A stretch of DNA of 42,613 nucleotides from JAHFUI01 sp041485905 (GCA_041485905.1 JBGPKK010000023.1:1-42613), one strand, 5' to 3'; positions 16,168 through 24,960 are shown, counted from the first letter of the stretch. The notes: generated by a model from the letters alone, not told the origin. Translations and numbers: made by a program.

Positions 16168-19100
16168 CTAGAACCGCACGCCGAACGTCATCCGGAACGT
16201 GCGCGGCGAGGTGAAGGCGAACCGGTTCACCGGCGTGCCGAAGGTTGAGTTGTAGTCCCAATTCCCTGTCGCGCCCTGCACCGGCACCGTCGTGAACGGA
16301 TTGAACGCCACTTTGCCCGTTGCCGTGCTGTTGGAGCTCAACACGCTCGTCGAGATTCTCGTGGCCGTGATGGCGCCGCCGTTGCCGAACACGTCGCTGC
16401 CGCAGGCGCACATGTCGGCGTTGTTGAAGACGTTGAGGATCTGGCCCTGAATGAACAGTTCCACCTTCCGGGTGCCACCGGTAATGGCATGGGAGTAGTT
16501 GAGCGCCAGATCGGTACGCTTTGACGGCTCCGCGCGGAACGCGTCACGCGCGCCGTAGAAGTACGTGACGGTCCCGGGCGCCGCGGCGTAGCCGGGATTG
16601 GTGACATATGGACGCGTATCGACCACTCCGGCGGCTCCGTAAGGCGTGCCGCTGGCCAGATCCTGCAGCACGCTGATCGTGAGGCCGTTCACGGCTGGAA
16701 CGCCGTAATTGAGCCACATGCTGGAGCGATGCCGCTGGTCGGATGCGAGGTCGCCCTCAGGCACGAACCACGAGTCCTGATGATACTCAGGGTAGGAGAG
16801 AATAGCGGAGGTAAGCGGACCGCTGGCATTGTTCTCGCCGTCGAAGTTGCCCCACAGGCGCGACAGCGTGTAGTTGCCGCCGACGTCCGTTCGCGCGCTG
16901 ACGCGGTAGCTGGCGGACACGGTGCCGCCGACGTATCGACGCTTCAGGGTATCCGTGTTCACGACGAAATCCATGTCCGACTTGTTGCCGAACTGATCGG
17001 TGACAGTCCCGGTGGAAAGGTCGATCTGGTCCCCGTAGAAGTCGTGGTAAGCGCGATATGAGAAGTCGGCTCGCACGACCGCTTTGTTGCTTATCTGACG
17101 GCTGACGCCGGCCGCGTACGCCATCACGCTGGGCGAGTTGAGCGAATTCGGGACTTTCACGGACACGCCGGGCAGCGACGCTGTAGTTGGGTTCCCGCCG
17201 GTGGTGCAGAATCCTGTCGCACTCGGCTTGCACCAGTCGAACACCCGCTGAATCGCCGTGGCGGAGTCGACGAGCGATGAGGTCGGCGCAGTCAGGTCCG
17301 TGTTAATTCCGGGGCCCGTGTAGGTCCAGACGAACGTTCCCGGCTGGCCGGCTGGCGACGAAGAGTCCGCGATGGCGTTCTGGAGGACGGCAACATATTT
17401 GCCGACGCTGGCCGTGACCGACCACTTGCCATCGCCCTTCGGATCCCAGATGACGCCGAGCCGCGGGCTGATCGCGCTGTCCTGCGCGACGAGCTGGCCG
17501 GCCGCATCCTCGCCGTGGTTCCTGTCGTAGCGGACGCCGAGGTTGAAGGTGAGGTGATTATTCAAGCGCAGGTTGTCGTTGGCAAACAGCGAGTGCGTCC
17601 GGAAATTCGTGCCCTTGCTGCCGATGGTGATCGGGTTGAACTGGAGCACCGTCGTCGTCCCGGGAGTCCACGATGGGTAGATGACACCGTCGCGGACGAT
17701 CGTCCTCGTGCCGTTGATGCGGTAGTCGCTGCCGGACTGATGGTTGTTGGCAAACCGCTTGTCGTTGAACGTGTCGTATCCGAAGACGATCTGGTGCGTG
17801 CCGGCGTCCTTGGTCGACTTGAAGTACGTGGCCTTCACGTATTCGTTGTCGTTGTCGCGCTTCTCGGGATCGCAGACACCGCAGAAGGTCGGCGAGTAGT
17901 AGCGGCCACCGAGCGTCCGGTCCAGCAGGAGCGTGCCCTTGATCAAATCGGTGAACGGCGCTCCGCTGCCGATGAAGCTCAAGTGGCGGCTCGAGAACCG
18001 GCCTTCGACGAAGACGTTCGATCGCAGGATCCCGTTGTAGTTGAGCGTGAACAGGTCCGTCGGCTGCTGGCGGTTGTACAGACTGGCCAGGTCCATCGAA
18101 CTGGTTGTCTGGAACGTGTTGTTGATTTGATCCAGCGCCTCTTTCGTGTACGCGCCTTCGAAGCGGTGGCTCGAGGTGACCGAATACGTCAGCTTGACCT
18201 CGCCACGCTTGCGATCGTTTTCGGCGTCGTACCGGAGGTTGAGCGGCGCAATTGTGTTGAGCGAGGACACCTGATTCCGCAAAAGGCCGGCCGAGAAGAA
18301 CCAGAGGCGGTTCTGCGCAATCGGTCCGCCGAAGACGCCCTCGAACTGTTGCACGGTCTTGTCGATCTTGCTGTCCGAGGCGACCGTGCTGCCGGTCGGC
18401 GGAAACGGATGGGCATCGTTCCCGGTGACGAGCGTCCGCCAGTTGTCGTTGAACAACGAGTCGCGGAACGAGCCGCTGAAGAAGTTTCCGCCCGACTTCG
18501 TGATGACGTTGACCAGTCCGCCGCTGAACCGGCCGTACTCGGCCGAGACGCCGTCGGTGGCCACGATCGTCTCCTGAATCGCGTCCTCGATGTAGACGTT
18601 GAGCGCCTGGCCGCGGAGGTTCTCGTTGGCAGTGACGCCGTTCACCAGGAACAGCGACTCGAACGACATCGCGCCTGAGAACGAATACGCGCCGCTCGGC
18701 CCCGAGGGATGAACGCCGGGCGCGCGCAGGACGACCGCGTCGATGGTCCGGTTCGTCGGCAGCAGCGCGATCATGTCCTGTTTGAAGTCGGTCGCGACCT
18801 GGGCGGTCTTCGTCAGCACACTAGTCGCGTTGCCGACGACGTTGACCGTCTCGCTGATTGCCGCGGGTCCCATCTTGGCGTCTACAGGCAGCGTCTGCGT
18901 AGGCGCAATCGCCACGGTCTTCTGCTGACGCTCGAAGCCGCTCAACTGGAACGTCACCGTGTAGGTTCCAGGAGGCAGCTGCGGCACGATGTAGTCTCCG
19001 TTTTCGGAGGTGACGACGCTGAGGATCCCCTGAAGATTGGGGCCTTCAACATTGACCGTCACACCCGGAACCGGCAGGTCCGTGCTGTCGACCACGCGTC

Positions 19101-19194
19101 CCGAGATCGTTCCGGTCGTCGTTTGCGCAGCGGCCAGTCCCGATGTCAACAGGACGGCAACCGCGATCCACAACCAAGATTTCAAGCACCGCAT
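16168..19194 (-). CDS. TonB-dependent receptor with N-terminal carboxypeptidase-regulatory domain (Oar-like)
   Basis: Outer-membrane receptor of 1008 residues. A signal peptide ending AAAQ (24) is followed by a CarboxypepD-regulatory domain (GTISGRVVDS to GTYTVTFQLSGFE, about 27-100). A plug domain (about 110-235) contains the self-selected VNGV and SAEYGRFSGGLVNVITKSGG, and a large 22-strand-type barrel ends in FRMTFGVRF. Such receptors are abundant in Acidobacteriota and are thought to import oligosaccharides or peptides, or to serve cell-surface functions. The start at 19194 is chosen because GGAGG lies 7 nt before it; the ATG two codons upstream would overlap that site. The frame stays open 84 codons further upstream but looks non-coding. 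Confidence 0.9.
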   Translation of the reverse strand: MRCLKSWLWIAVAVLLTSGLAAAQTTTGTISGRVVDSTDLPVPGVTVNVEGPNLQGILSVVTSENGDYIVPQLPPGTYTVTFQLSGFERQQKTVAIAPTQTLPVDAKMGPAAISETVNVVGNATSVLTKTAQVATDFKQDMIALLPTNRTIDAVVLRAPGVHPSGPSGAYSFSGAMSFESLFLVNGVTANENLRGQALNVYIEDAIQETIVATDGVSAEYGRFSGGLVNVITKSGGNFFSGSFRDSLFNDNWRTLVTGNDAHPFPPTGSTVASDSKIDKTVQQFEGVFGGPIAQNRLWFFSAGLLRNQVSSLNTIAPLNLRYDAENDRKRGEVKLTYSVTSSHRFEGAYTKEALDQINNTFQTTSSMDLASLYNRQQPTDLFTLNYNGILRSNVFVEGRFSSRHLSFIGSGAPFTDLIKGTLLLDRTLGGRYYSPTFCGVCDPEKRDNDNEYVKATYFKSTKDAGTHQIVFGYDTFNDKRFANNHQSGSDYRINGTRTIVRDGVIYPSWTPGTTTVLQFNPITIGSKGTNFRTHSLFANDNLRLNNHLTFNLGVRYDRNHGEDAAGQLVAQDSAISPRLGVIWDPKGDGKWSVTASVGKYVAVLQNAIADSSSPAGQPGTFVWTYTGPGINTDLTAPTSSLVDSATAIQRVFDWCKPSATGFCTTGGNPTTASLPGVSVKVPNSLNSPSVMAYAAGVSRQISNKAVVRADFSYRAYHDFYGDQIDLSTGTVTDQFGNKSDMDFVVNTDTLKRRYVGGTVSASYRVSARTDVGGNYTLSRLWGNFDGENNASGPLTSAILSYPEYHQDSWFVPEGDLASDQRHRSSMWLNYGVPAVNGLTISVLQDLASGTPYGAAGVVDTRPYVTNPGYAAAPGTVTYFYGARDAFRAEPSKRTDLALNYSHAITGGTRKVELFIQGQILNVFNNADMCACGSDVFGNGGAITATRISTSVLSSNSTATGKVAFNPFTTVPVQGATGNWDYNSTFGTPVNRFAFTSPRTFRMTFGVRF

Positions 19195-19461
19195 GAACAT
19201 TCCTCCTCTAGACAAATTTCGGTAATTGGGCTCGCCATTCATGCCCGTGATAGTTCTACGAGAGCGCGCGACTCCCGGTTTTCGGCACGGGAAAGTTGAG
19301 TCTTCTAACACGCATCGAGCAAGCACAGTCTGCCTCTTAGATACGTTTTGTGCGCAGCCCCGTTTACGTAGTATCACATCAATCCACTCCATTCGATGGT
19401 ACAAATTAGCACTCTTTAGAACTGAATGGGACGAACGGCTGAAATGATCCATAATATTGGA
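19195..19461. other. AT-richer leader region of the TonB receptor gene
   Basis: This 267-nt gap between the HAD gene and the receptor gene is clearly less GC-rich than the genes around it and must hold the receptor promoter. The receptor frame is open through it, but the codons look unlike the gene's. I could not place a promoter confidently. Confidence 0.4.
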
Positions 19462-19465
19462 TCAT
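19444..19465. promoter_or_regulatory. Palindrome ATGATCC-N8-GGATCAT, possible operator
   Basis: Two perfect 7-nt arms flank an eight-base all-AT centre (ATAATATT). It overlaps the stop codon of the HAD gene and lies upstream of the TonB receptor gene. It could be a regulator site or a weak terminator; there is no T-run. Confidence 0.4.
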
Positions 19466-20139
19466 GTGGCACCTAATTTACGTAGGAGGTCTGAATCCAA
19501 GGCGTCCAAGTTCACGATGACGAGGTCGGCACCGTCCAGCGAGGCCGCCGGATACGTGTGCGTGACCGCAATTGTGCGGAGACCGGCGGCGCGCGCCGAT
19601 TCCAGGCCCCACGTCGAGTCCTCGACGGCCACACATTCGGCCGGTTTCAGTGGCTCGCCCGTGAGCGCCGTCAACAGGCTGACCGCGCAAAGATACGGGT
19701 CTGGCGCCGGCTTGCTCGCCGGACTGTCTTCGGCGGCGACGATGGCGCCGAAGTACTGCGTCAGACCGGCGTCAGTGAGGACGCGCACGATTTCCTCGCG
19801 CAAGGCGCCTGAAGCGATGGCCAGCGGCAGCGTCGCGGCAAGGCGGCGGATCGCCTGCTCCGCGCCAGGAAACAGGATCGAGCGCTGCTCGATCCGCTCG
19901 AGGCAGACAGCTTTGCGGCCAACCAGTTCCGCCACGCGATCGACATCCCACCGCAGACCGCGGTCGCTCGCCACCGCGCGAAACACTCCGACATCGTCGT
20001 ACCCAAGATATCGCGCGTAGTACGCCTCTTCGCTGAAGGCGACGCCTTCCTCCGCGAGGACGTCACGAAAGGCCGCGTAGTGCAGCGGCTCGCTGTTGGC
20101 GATCACGCCGTCGAAGTCGAAGATCACGGCGCGGATCAT
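19462..20139 (-). CDS. HAD-family phosphatase/beta-phosphoglucomutase-like
   Basis: A 225-residue haloacid-dehalogenase superfamily hydrolase. Motif I is DFDGVIANSE with the nucleophile Asp8 and acid/base Asp10. The helical C1 cap begins with EPLHYAAFRDVL. Motif II is ASGAL, the lysine of motif III is in SKPAPDPYL, and motif IV is AVEDSTWGLESARAAG. This combination is typical of the beta-phosphoglucomutase/phosphoglycolate-phosphatase group acting on small sugar phosphates; the exact substrate is unknown. Confidence 0.88.
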   Translation of the reverse strand: MIRAVIFDFDGVIANSEPLHYAAFRDVLAEEGVAFSEEAYYARYLGYDDVGVFRAVASDRGLRWDVDRVAELVGRKAVCLERIEQRSILFPGAEQAIRRLAATLPLAIASGALREEIVRVLTDAGLTQYFGAIVAAEDSPASKPAPDPYLCAVSLLTALTGEPLKPAECVAVEDSTWGLESARAAGLRTIAVTHTYPAASLDGADLVIVNLDALDSDLLRKLGAT

Positions 20140-20140
20140 G

Positions 20141-20222
20141 GAAACTCAGAACTGAAGAATCAAAACTCAAAAGGACAGTGTCGCACTACTTCTAAGTTTT
20201 GAGTTTTCACTTTTGAGTTTTA
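20141..20222. repeat. AAAACTC word array with inverted arms
   Basis: AAAACTCAAAA (20162-20172) has two exact complements TTTTGAGTTTT (20197-20207 and 20211-20221). The array lies between the HAD start and the end of the DUF1684 gene and encodes the last residues (LKTQK) of the latter. Confidence 0.8.
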
Positions 20223-20872
20223 AGGCGTTCGCCCGCGCGCACTGGAATCTGCAGGTGGTTCTCGGGCGGCGATATCGGGCACTCGTACGTGGGGTTGTAG
20301 TAGCAGTACGGAAAGAAGGCCCGGTTGAAGTCGATCTCGTAGATGCTGGTCGCGTTCGGTTCGATCTCCAGGAATCGTCCAGCTGGGTAGGTCTCGTTTC
20401 CCGTCGTCAAATCGGTGAACGGCACGAAGAGCGTGTCGCCGCGTGCGCCCACTTCGTGGAAGGCTGTGAGCTTGAGCGGCTGGCCTTTGAGGCTGAACTC
20501 GAACGTGCCGACGCGGCGAAACTGGGCTTGTCCTCCGGTCGATGTCACCATCGTGACGATCTTGCTGTCGTTCGACGGCTTCAACACGGTCGCGATCTTG
20601 TAGTCCGGATCGATTGGAAAGTACGCGAGCGGGAGGAATCCCGCGCGGCGGTTCGCGGGAACGGGAGAATTCGACGCGGCCTTGAACTCGTTGTCTTTCG
20701 TCGCCCGCGCGACGGCGATGATCTCGACGTAGCTTTTCGGATCGTCGGGCGGCTTGTTGCTGCAGGCGGCGGTGGCTGCCACCACAAGGACGAGCAAGAG
20801 CGTCACCGGGCCAGGTGGGCCAGGTCGGTCGGGTAGGCCGGGTCGGTCAGGTCGCTCGCGCACTGTCTTCAT
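20207..20872 (-). CDS. DUF1684-domain lipoprotein
   Basis: A 221-residue exported protein. The lipobox TAAC puts the lipidated cysteine at about residue 37. The rest matches DUF1684: YFPIDPDYKI, a beta-rich middle, PFTDLTTGNETYPAGRFLE, and the conserved end block DFNRAFFPYCYYNP, YECPISPPENHLQIPV, AGERL. The family is common in bacteria and its function is unknown. The N-terminal region before the hydrophobic core is unusually long and proline/arginine-rich (RPDRPGLPDRPGPPGP) because it is encoded by a word array. The ATG at 20872 is chosen since 12 further in-frame upstream codons are pure repeat. Confidence 0.82.
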   Translation of the reverse strand: MKTVRERPDRPGLPDRPGPPGPVTLLLVLVVAATAACSNKPPDDPKSYVEIIAVARATKDNEFKAASNSPVPANRRAGFLPLAYFPIDPDYKIATVLKPSNDSKIVTMVTSTGGQAQFRRVGTFEFSLKGQPLKLTAFHEVGARGDTLFVPFTDLTTGNETYPAGRFLEIEPNATSIYEIDFNRAFFPYCYYNPTYECPISPPENHLQIPVRAGERLKTQK

Positions 20873-20918
20873 TTTACCCACCTGGCTCACGCGACCTACC
20901 TGCCCCACCCGACCTAGA
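20808..20918. repeat. GACCTACC word array around a start codon, inverted arms
   Basis: Words of the CGACCTAC/CCAGGTGGG type occur on both sides of the DUF1684 start codon (20870-20872) in opposite orientation. CCAGGTGGG at 20811-20819 is the exact complement of CCCACCTGG at 20877-20885. GGTCGGGT at 20827-20834 is the exact complement of ACCCGACC at 20907-20914. These two pairings are not nested, so they are alternatives. The left arm is translated; the right arm reaches the stop codon of the acyl-CoA dehydrogenase gene. Confidence 0.75.
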
Positions 20919-22695
20919 AGATGTATCCGCCTTGACTGACGGCTTCGTCGGCGATTCGCCTGCGAAGCGCGACTGTGTTGATCGGCGCCACCTTGGACAG
21001 CCGGCGCAGCGCCGCCAGCATCGCCCTGAGCGTGTCGCCCTCGACCATGGCGGCCAGCGCCTGCCGCGCCGAGGCCTCGATGCGCATGGCCGCGTCGTTG
21101 ACGAACACCCGCGCGGCGTCGACCTGAAGCGACGCGCGCGGGACACTCGACTGTGACGCAGCCTCGGCACGAAGAATGGCGCTCTCGGCGCTGAAGACAT
21201 CAATCAGGATGTCGGCTTCGTGCATCAGCACTTCCTGCTGGTCCGCGAGGCCGGCGCCGTACGTGTGCATCGCGAGGCCGAGCACCATCAGCGCGGTCTT
21301 CTTGAACGCGGCGGACGCGCGATGTTCGTCGCCAAGCAGCGAGGCGTCTCCGGCCGGGATGGGGGCGGGGCCGAGCAGTTCGTCCTGCAGCGCTTTGGCT
21401 GCCGCAATCAGCGGCAGCTCGCCCTTCACGGCGCGGCGGGCCAGCATGCCGGGGATCAGCAGCCGGTTAATCTCGTTGGTGCCCTCGAAGATGCGATTGA
21501 CGCGCGCGTCTCGATAATGGCGCTCGGCCGGGTAGTCCCTGACGTATCCGTTGCCGCCGTGGATCTGAATGTTCTCGTCGAGCACGTAATTAAGCGTTTC
21601 ACTCCCTGCGACCTTCGCTATCGAGGCTTCGATCGCGTATTCCTCGAGCGCCGCGAGCGCTGCCCCGCCGTCGTTCGGATCGTGAGACGTAGATTCGATC
21701 CGCGAATCGATCAGCCCGGCGGTGCGATAGATCAGGCTTTCGACGGCGTACGTCCGGGCGATCATCTCGCCGATCTTGTGGCGGATGGCGCCGAAGCTGG
21801 CGATCGGCTGTCCGAACTGCCGCCGCTGGGCGGCGTACTTCACCGCCTCGCCGATCGCGGCCTGCGCGCCGCCGCTGCACGCGGCGCCAAGCTTGAAGCG
21901 GCCGAAGTTGAGGACGTTGAACGCGACTTTGTGCCCCTTGCCGACTTCACCGAGCAGGTTTTCGGCGGGCACTTTCACGTCCTGGAGGATGACCGCCGTC
22001 GTCGACGAGCCGTGCAGGCCCATCTTGTGCTCTTCTTTGCCGCTCGTCACCCCGCCAAACGCGCGCTCGACGATGAACGCGCTGAAATGCTCGCCGTCGA
22101 CCTTTGCGAACACGATGAAGACATCCGCGAACCCGCCGTTGGTAATCCACATCTTTTCGCCGTTCAGCACGAACGACCCGTCGGCCTGTCGCGCCGCCCG
22201 CGTCTTGGCGCCCAGGGCGTCGGAGCCGGAACCGGATTCGCTGAGCGCGTACGCGCCCACGAGCGCGCCCGACAACAGCCTGGGCAGGTAGCGCCGCTTC
22301 TGCGTCTCGGTGCCGAAGAGAAAGATCGGAAGGGCCGCCAAATTCGACTGCCCTCCGTAGGCAGCGCCGAACGACGCCGCTCGCGAGAGCCTGTCGCTGA
22401 CGATCAGTGAGGAGACCTTATCGAGACCCACACCACCGTACGCCTCGGGAATGTCCACGCCGAGCAGCCCGAGCTCGCCGCAGCGGCCGAGAAGCTGCCG
22501 GGCCACGTTCCAGTCCTTCTGCTCGAGCCGGTCCAGCGCCGGCAGCACCTCGTTCTTGACAAATTCTTCCGCGGTGCGCGCGATCAACCGATGCTCTTCG
22601 GTCACGCGCTCCGGCGTGAACACGTGCCTGGCGTCAGTGGATTCCAGGAGCCACGCGCCGCCGCGTTGCACGGTAATGTCTGTTGCTGTTGGCAT
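20914..22695 (-). CDS. fadE: Acyl-CoA dehydrogenase (FadE type, extended C-terminus)
   Basis: FAD enzyme that makes the first oxidation of acyl-CoA in beta-oxidation. The 593-residue chain has the acyl-CoA dehydrogenase N, middle and C domains: VDIPEAYGGVGLD (80-92), YALSESGSGSDA (149-160), KMWITNGGFAD (181-191), QRRQFGQPI (290-298) and the catalytic-base block RIFEGTNEINR, with Glu404. About 150 further residues form the helical extension seen in the Bacillus FadE group. The ATG at 22695 follows the thiolase stop after 2 nt, so the two are in one operon. Confidence 0.93.
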   Translation of the reverse strand: MPTATDITVQRGGAWLLESTDARHVFTPERVTEEHRLIARTAEEFVKNEVLPALDRLEQKDWNVARQLLGRCGELGLLGVDIPEAYGGVGLDKVSSLIVSDRLSRAASFGAAYGGQSNLAALPIFLFGTETQKRRYLPRLLSGALVGAYALSESGSGSDALGAKTRAARQADGSFVLNGEKMWITNGGFADVFIVFAKVDGEHFSAFIVERAFGGVTSGKEEHKMGLHGSSTTAVILQDVKVPAENLLGEVGKGHKVAFNVLNFGRFKLGAACSGGAQAAIGEAVKYAAQRRQFGQPIASFGAIRHKIGEMIARTYAVESLIYRTAGLIDSRIESTSHDPNDGGAALAALEEYAIEASIAKVAGSETLNYVLDENIQIHGGNGYVRDYPAERHYRDARVNRIFEGTNEINRLLIPGMLARRAVKGELPLIAAAKALQDELLGPAPIPAGDASLLGDEHRASAAFKKTALMVLGLAMHTYGAGLADQQEVLMHEADILIDVFSAESAILRAEAASQSSVPRASLQVDAARVFVNDAAMRIEASARQALAAMVEGDTLRAMLAALRRLSKVAPINTVALRRRIADEAVSQGGYIF

Positions 22696-22697
22696 AA

Positions 22698-23900
22698 TTA
22701 CATCCGTTCGAAGATACCGGCGGCGCCCATGCCTCCGCCTACGCACATCGAGACCAGGCCGTATCTTGCCCGTCGCCGCTTCATCTCGTACAAGAGCGTC
22801 GCCGTCAGCTTCGCACCGGTACATCCGAGAGGATGTCCGAGCGCGATGGCGCCGCCGTTGACGTTGAGGCGATCCGGATCGATCGGAAGCTCCTTGAGGC
22901 ACGCGAGCACCTGGGCCGCGAACGCTTCGTTGAGCTCCACGAGGTCGATCTGATCGAGCGTCAGGCCCGCCAGCTTCAGCGCCTTACGAATGGCCGGCAC
23001 CGGGCCGATGCCGAAGCGTTCCGGCTCGACGCCCGCGGTCGCGAACGCGACGAATCGGCCGAGCGGCGCAAGGCCCCGTTCGCGCGCCCGTTCGGCCGAC
23101 GTGACGATGACGGCAGCGGCGCCGTCGCTCGTCTGGGACGAGTTACCCGCGGTCACCGAGCCGCGGGCATGGAACGCGGGTCGCAGTTTCGCCAGCGCAT
23201 CAGCAGACGTGTCGCGCCGCGGGCCCTCGTCGACGGCAAACAGCGTCTCGCGAGCTTTCGGCCTGTTGTCGGCGGGACTCGAGCGGGACGCGACGGGCTC
23301 GGCCTCTACGAGCCATGCCGTGACGGGGACGATTTCGTCAGCGAATCGTCCGGCATCGATCGCAGCCAGCGCGCGCTGATGGCTGCGGAGCGCGAACGCG
23401 TCCTGCTCCTCGCGCGAGATGCCGCCTTCGCGCGCGTGGTTCTCGGCCACGAGTCCCGTGGTGAGATACACGTCCGGATAACGGTCGACCAGCGTTGGAT
23501 TCGGCGCCAGCTTGTGGCCGCCTATGGGAACGAGGCTCATCGATTCGGTGCCGCCGGCGACGATGGTGGAGGAGAACCCGCACATGACGCGCTCGGCCGC
23601 GAACGCAATCGCCTGGAGTCCCGATGAGCAGAAGCGATTGACGGTGACTGCAGAGGCTTCGACGGGAATGCCGGCGCGCAGGCTGGCAATCCGCGCGACG
23701 TTCAGTCCCTGTTCCCCTTCGGGCATCGCGCACCCGAGAATCACATCGTCGATCTCAGATGGATCGATGGCCGGCGCGCGGCGCAACGCCTCAGCAATGG
23801 CCGCTGCCGCGAGCTCGTCCGGCCGCGTGCCGCGAAGCGTCCCGTTCGGCGCCTTTCCAACAGCCGTACGGACGGCGGAAACAATCACCGCGTCATGCAT
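22698..23900 (-). CDS. fadA: Acetyl-CoA acyltransferase (3-ketoacyl-CoA thiolase)
   Basis: A 400-residue thiolase that cleaves 3-ketoacyl-CoA to acetyl-CoA and a shortened acyl-CoA. Catalytic residues are visible: Cys91 in NRFCSSGLQA, His356 in GHPLGCTGA and Cys386 in CVGGGMGAA. The start ATG at 23900 overlaps the stop of the upstream hydrolase by 8 nt (ATGCATGA), and the acyl-CoA dehydrogenase gene follows 2 nt after its stop. The order fadN, fadA, fadE matches the Bacillus subtilis fadNAE operon, with one extra gene inserted. Confidence 0.95.
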   Translation of the reverse strand: MHDAVIVSAVRTAVGKAPNGTLRGTRPDELAAAAIAEALRRAPAIDPSEIDDVILGCAMPEGEQGLNVARIASLRAGIPVEASAVTVNRFCSSGLQAIAFAAERVMCGFSSTIVAGGTESMSLVPIGGHKLAPNPTLVDRYPDVYLTTGLVAENHAREGGISREEQDAFALRSHQRALAAIDAGRFADEIVPVTAWLVEAEPVASRSSPADNRPKARETLFAVDEGPRRDTSADALAKLRPAFHARGSVTAGNSSQTSDGAAAVIVTSAERARERGLAPLGRFVAFATAGVEPERFGIGPVPAIRKALKLAGLTLDQIDLVELNEAFAAQVLACLKELPIDPDRLNVNGGAIALGHPLGCTGAKLTATLLYEMKRRRARYGLVSMCVGGGMGAAGIFERM

Positions 23901-24867
23901 AACGATCGTCTTTCTCACCGCAGAGGCATCTATTAACCGCTCGCCGGGGCCCCACCCCCGGCTCGCTCCAAGACCTCGCGCTCGAGCGTAGACTCTCGCG
24001 CTCGGGTGAGGCTGCCGGAGCCTCATTCCCCGCCCGCTCCAAGACCTCGCGCTCGAGCGTAGACTCTCGCGCTCGGGTGAAGGCTGCCGGGCGGCTCGAG
24101 GCGCCCACAAACTCCCGCACGAGCGTCGCGAACGCCTCTGGCCTGGTAATGGAGCCGAGATGTCCCGTCCTGTCGAGCGTCGCGTGGCGCGCACCGGGGA
24201 TCAAATCCATGTACGCCATCGTGCCATCGACCCTGACGACATGGTCGAGGCTGCGCTCGCCGGTCACGATCAGCGTCGGCGCGAGAACGCCCCCGCAGTC
24301 ATCGAGCAGGTTGGTGTGTGAAATGAGATCGGCGCGGGCGGCCATCCGCCTCAGAGAAAGGGGCGCGCGAATGAGCGCGGCGAGCTGCCGACGCACGAAC
24401 CGCCACCGCGCGGCGATGCCTGGAAGGGCCGCCCGAATCTCGGCGCGAAGGCGCCAGGGCGACTCCGCCAGAAACAACGGCCCGAAGATCCAGGGCCAAC
24501 GCGAATACACGCGATGACGGGGCCGTAAGCGCCACCCCGGGCCCGGCGCCGACACGAGAACGAGCGCGGAGGTTCGTTCCGGATATCGGGCCGCGAATCT
24601 GATCGCCGGAAGCGCACCGAAGGAGACGCCGCAAATGACCGCGCGGTCGATGCCGGATCGGTCGAGGACCGCGGTCACCTGCCGAACGTCATTGTCGATG
24701 CCGAGCGCGGGATCGAGCGGCTGGTCGCACCCGCGTTCACCACAGAGCGGAAACGTGAGCGTGCGAAACGACCGGCCGAGCGCGTCTATGGCTGGACGCA
24801 GGTACTCCCACCGGCCCTGGATGCCGGGAATGAGGACGAGCGGAGGGCCGTTTCCGAACTCTTTCAT
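23893..24867 (-). CDS. Alpha/beta-hydrolase with repeat-derived C-terminal tail
   Basis: A serine hydrolase of unknown substrate, 324 residues. The nucleophile elbow is GVSFGA with Ser82, the oxyanion region is IPGIQG (13-18), and the likely catalytic histidine is in DRTGHLGS (about 233). The fold ends near LVREFVG (about 250). The remaining 70 residues, including TRARESTLEREVLERAG, are encoded by a 71-bp tandem repeat read in two frames and look non-structural. The stop overlaps the thiolase start, so translation may be coupled. Its position inside the fad operon suggests a thioesterase or lipase feeding beta-oxidation, but that is inference. Confidence 0.78.
   Translation of the reverse strand: MKEFGNGPPLVLIPGIQGRWEYLRPAIDALGRSFRTLTFPLCGERGCDQPLDPALGIDNDVRQVTAVLDRSGIDRAVICGVSFGALPAIRFAARYPERTSALVLVSAPGPGWRLRPRHRVYSRWPWIFGPLFLAESPWRLRAEIRAALPGIAARWRFVRRQLAALIRAPLSLRRMAARADLISHTNLLDDCGGVLAPTLIVTGERSLDHVVRVDGTMAYMDLIPGARHATLDRTGHLGSITRPEAFATLVREFVGASSRPAAFTRARESTLEREVLERAGNEAPAASPERESLRSSARSWSEPGVGPRRAVNRCLCGEKDDRYA
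23943..23962. repeat. GC hairpin with CCCCAC loop, copy 1
   Basis: GCCGGGG pairs with CCCCGGC around the loop CCCCAC. The core GGGGCCCCACCCCC is identical to that of the hairpin at 24876-24897, but the outer stem differs and still pairs. Confidence 0.7.
23964..24090. repeat. 71-bp-period tandem repeat, two copies
   Basis: A block of about 54 bp starting CGCTCCAAGACC at 23964 recurs at 24035. The copies agree over about 46 bp; the second then has one extra A, and both continue GGCTGCCGG. The indel shifts the frame, so the two copies encode different peptides in the hydrolase tail. Confidence 0.85.
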
Positions 24868-24875
24868 CTATCTTG

Positions 24876-24897
24876 TCGTGGGGCCCCACCCCCACGA
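24876..24897. repeat. GC hairpin with CCCCAC loop, copy 2
   Basis: TCGTGGGG pairs with CCCCACGA around the loop CCCCAC. It lies in the 93-nt gap between fadN and the hydrolase gene; I saw nothing else in that gap. Confidence 0.7.
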
Positions 24898-24960
24898 CCT
24901 ATGCCTTCGCGACTGACGCCGCTCGGCTTTGCGACACACGACTGCTGCTTAGTCATCGAT

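Noticed and set aside
17515..18678. Long open frame opposite the TonB receptor gene
   Set aside because: Same reason: antisense shadow with no recognisable domain.
19195..19452. 84-codon in-frame upstream extension of the TonB receptor
   Set aside because: A ribosome-binding site and signal peptide place the start at 19194; the extension has unusual composition and no homology pattern.
15010..20918. Word arrays considered as CRISPR arrays
   Set aside because: The units are 7-10 nt, degenerate, without unique spacers of constant length, and no cas gene is present.
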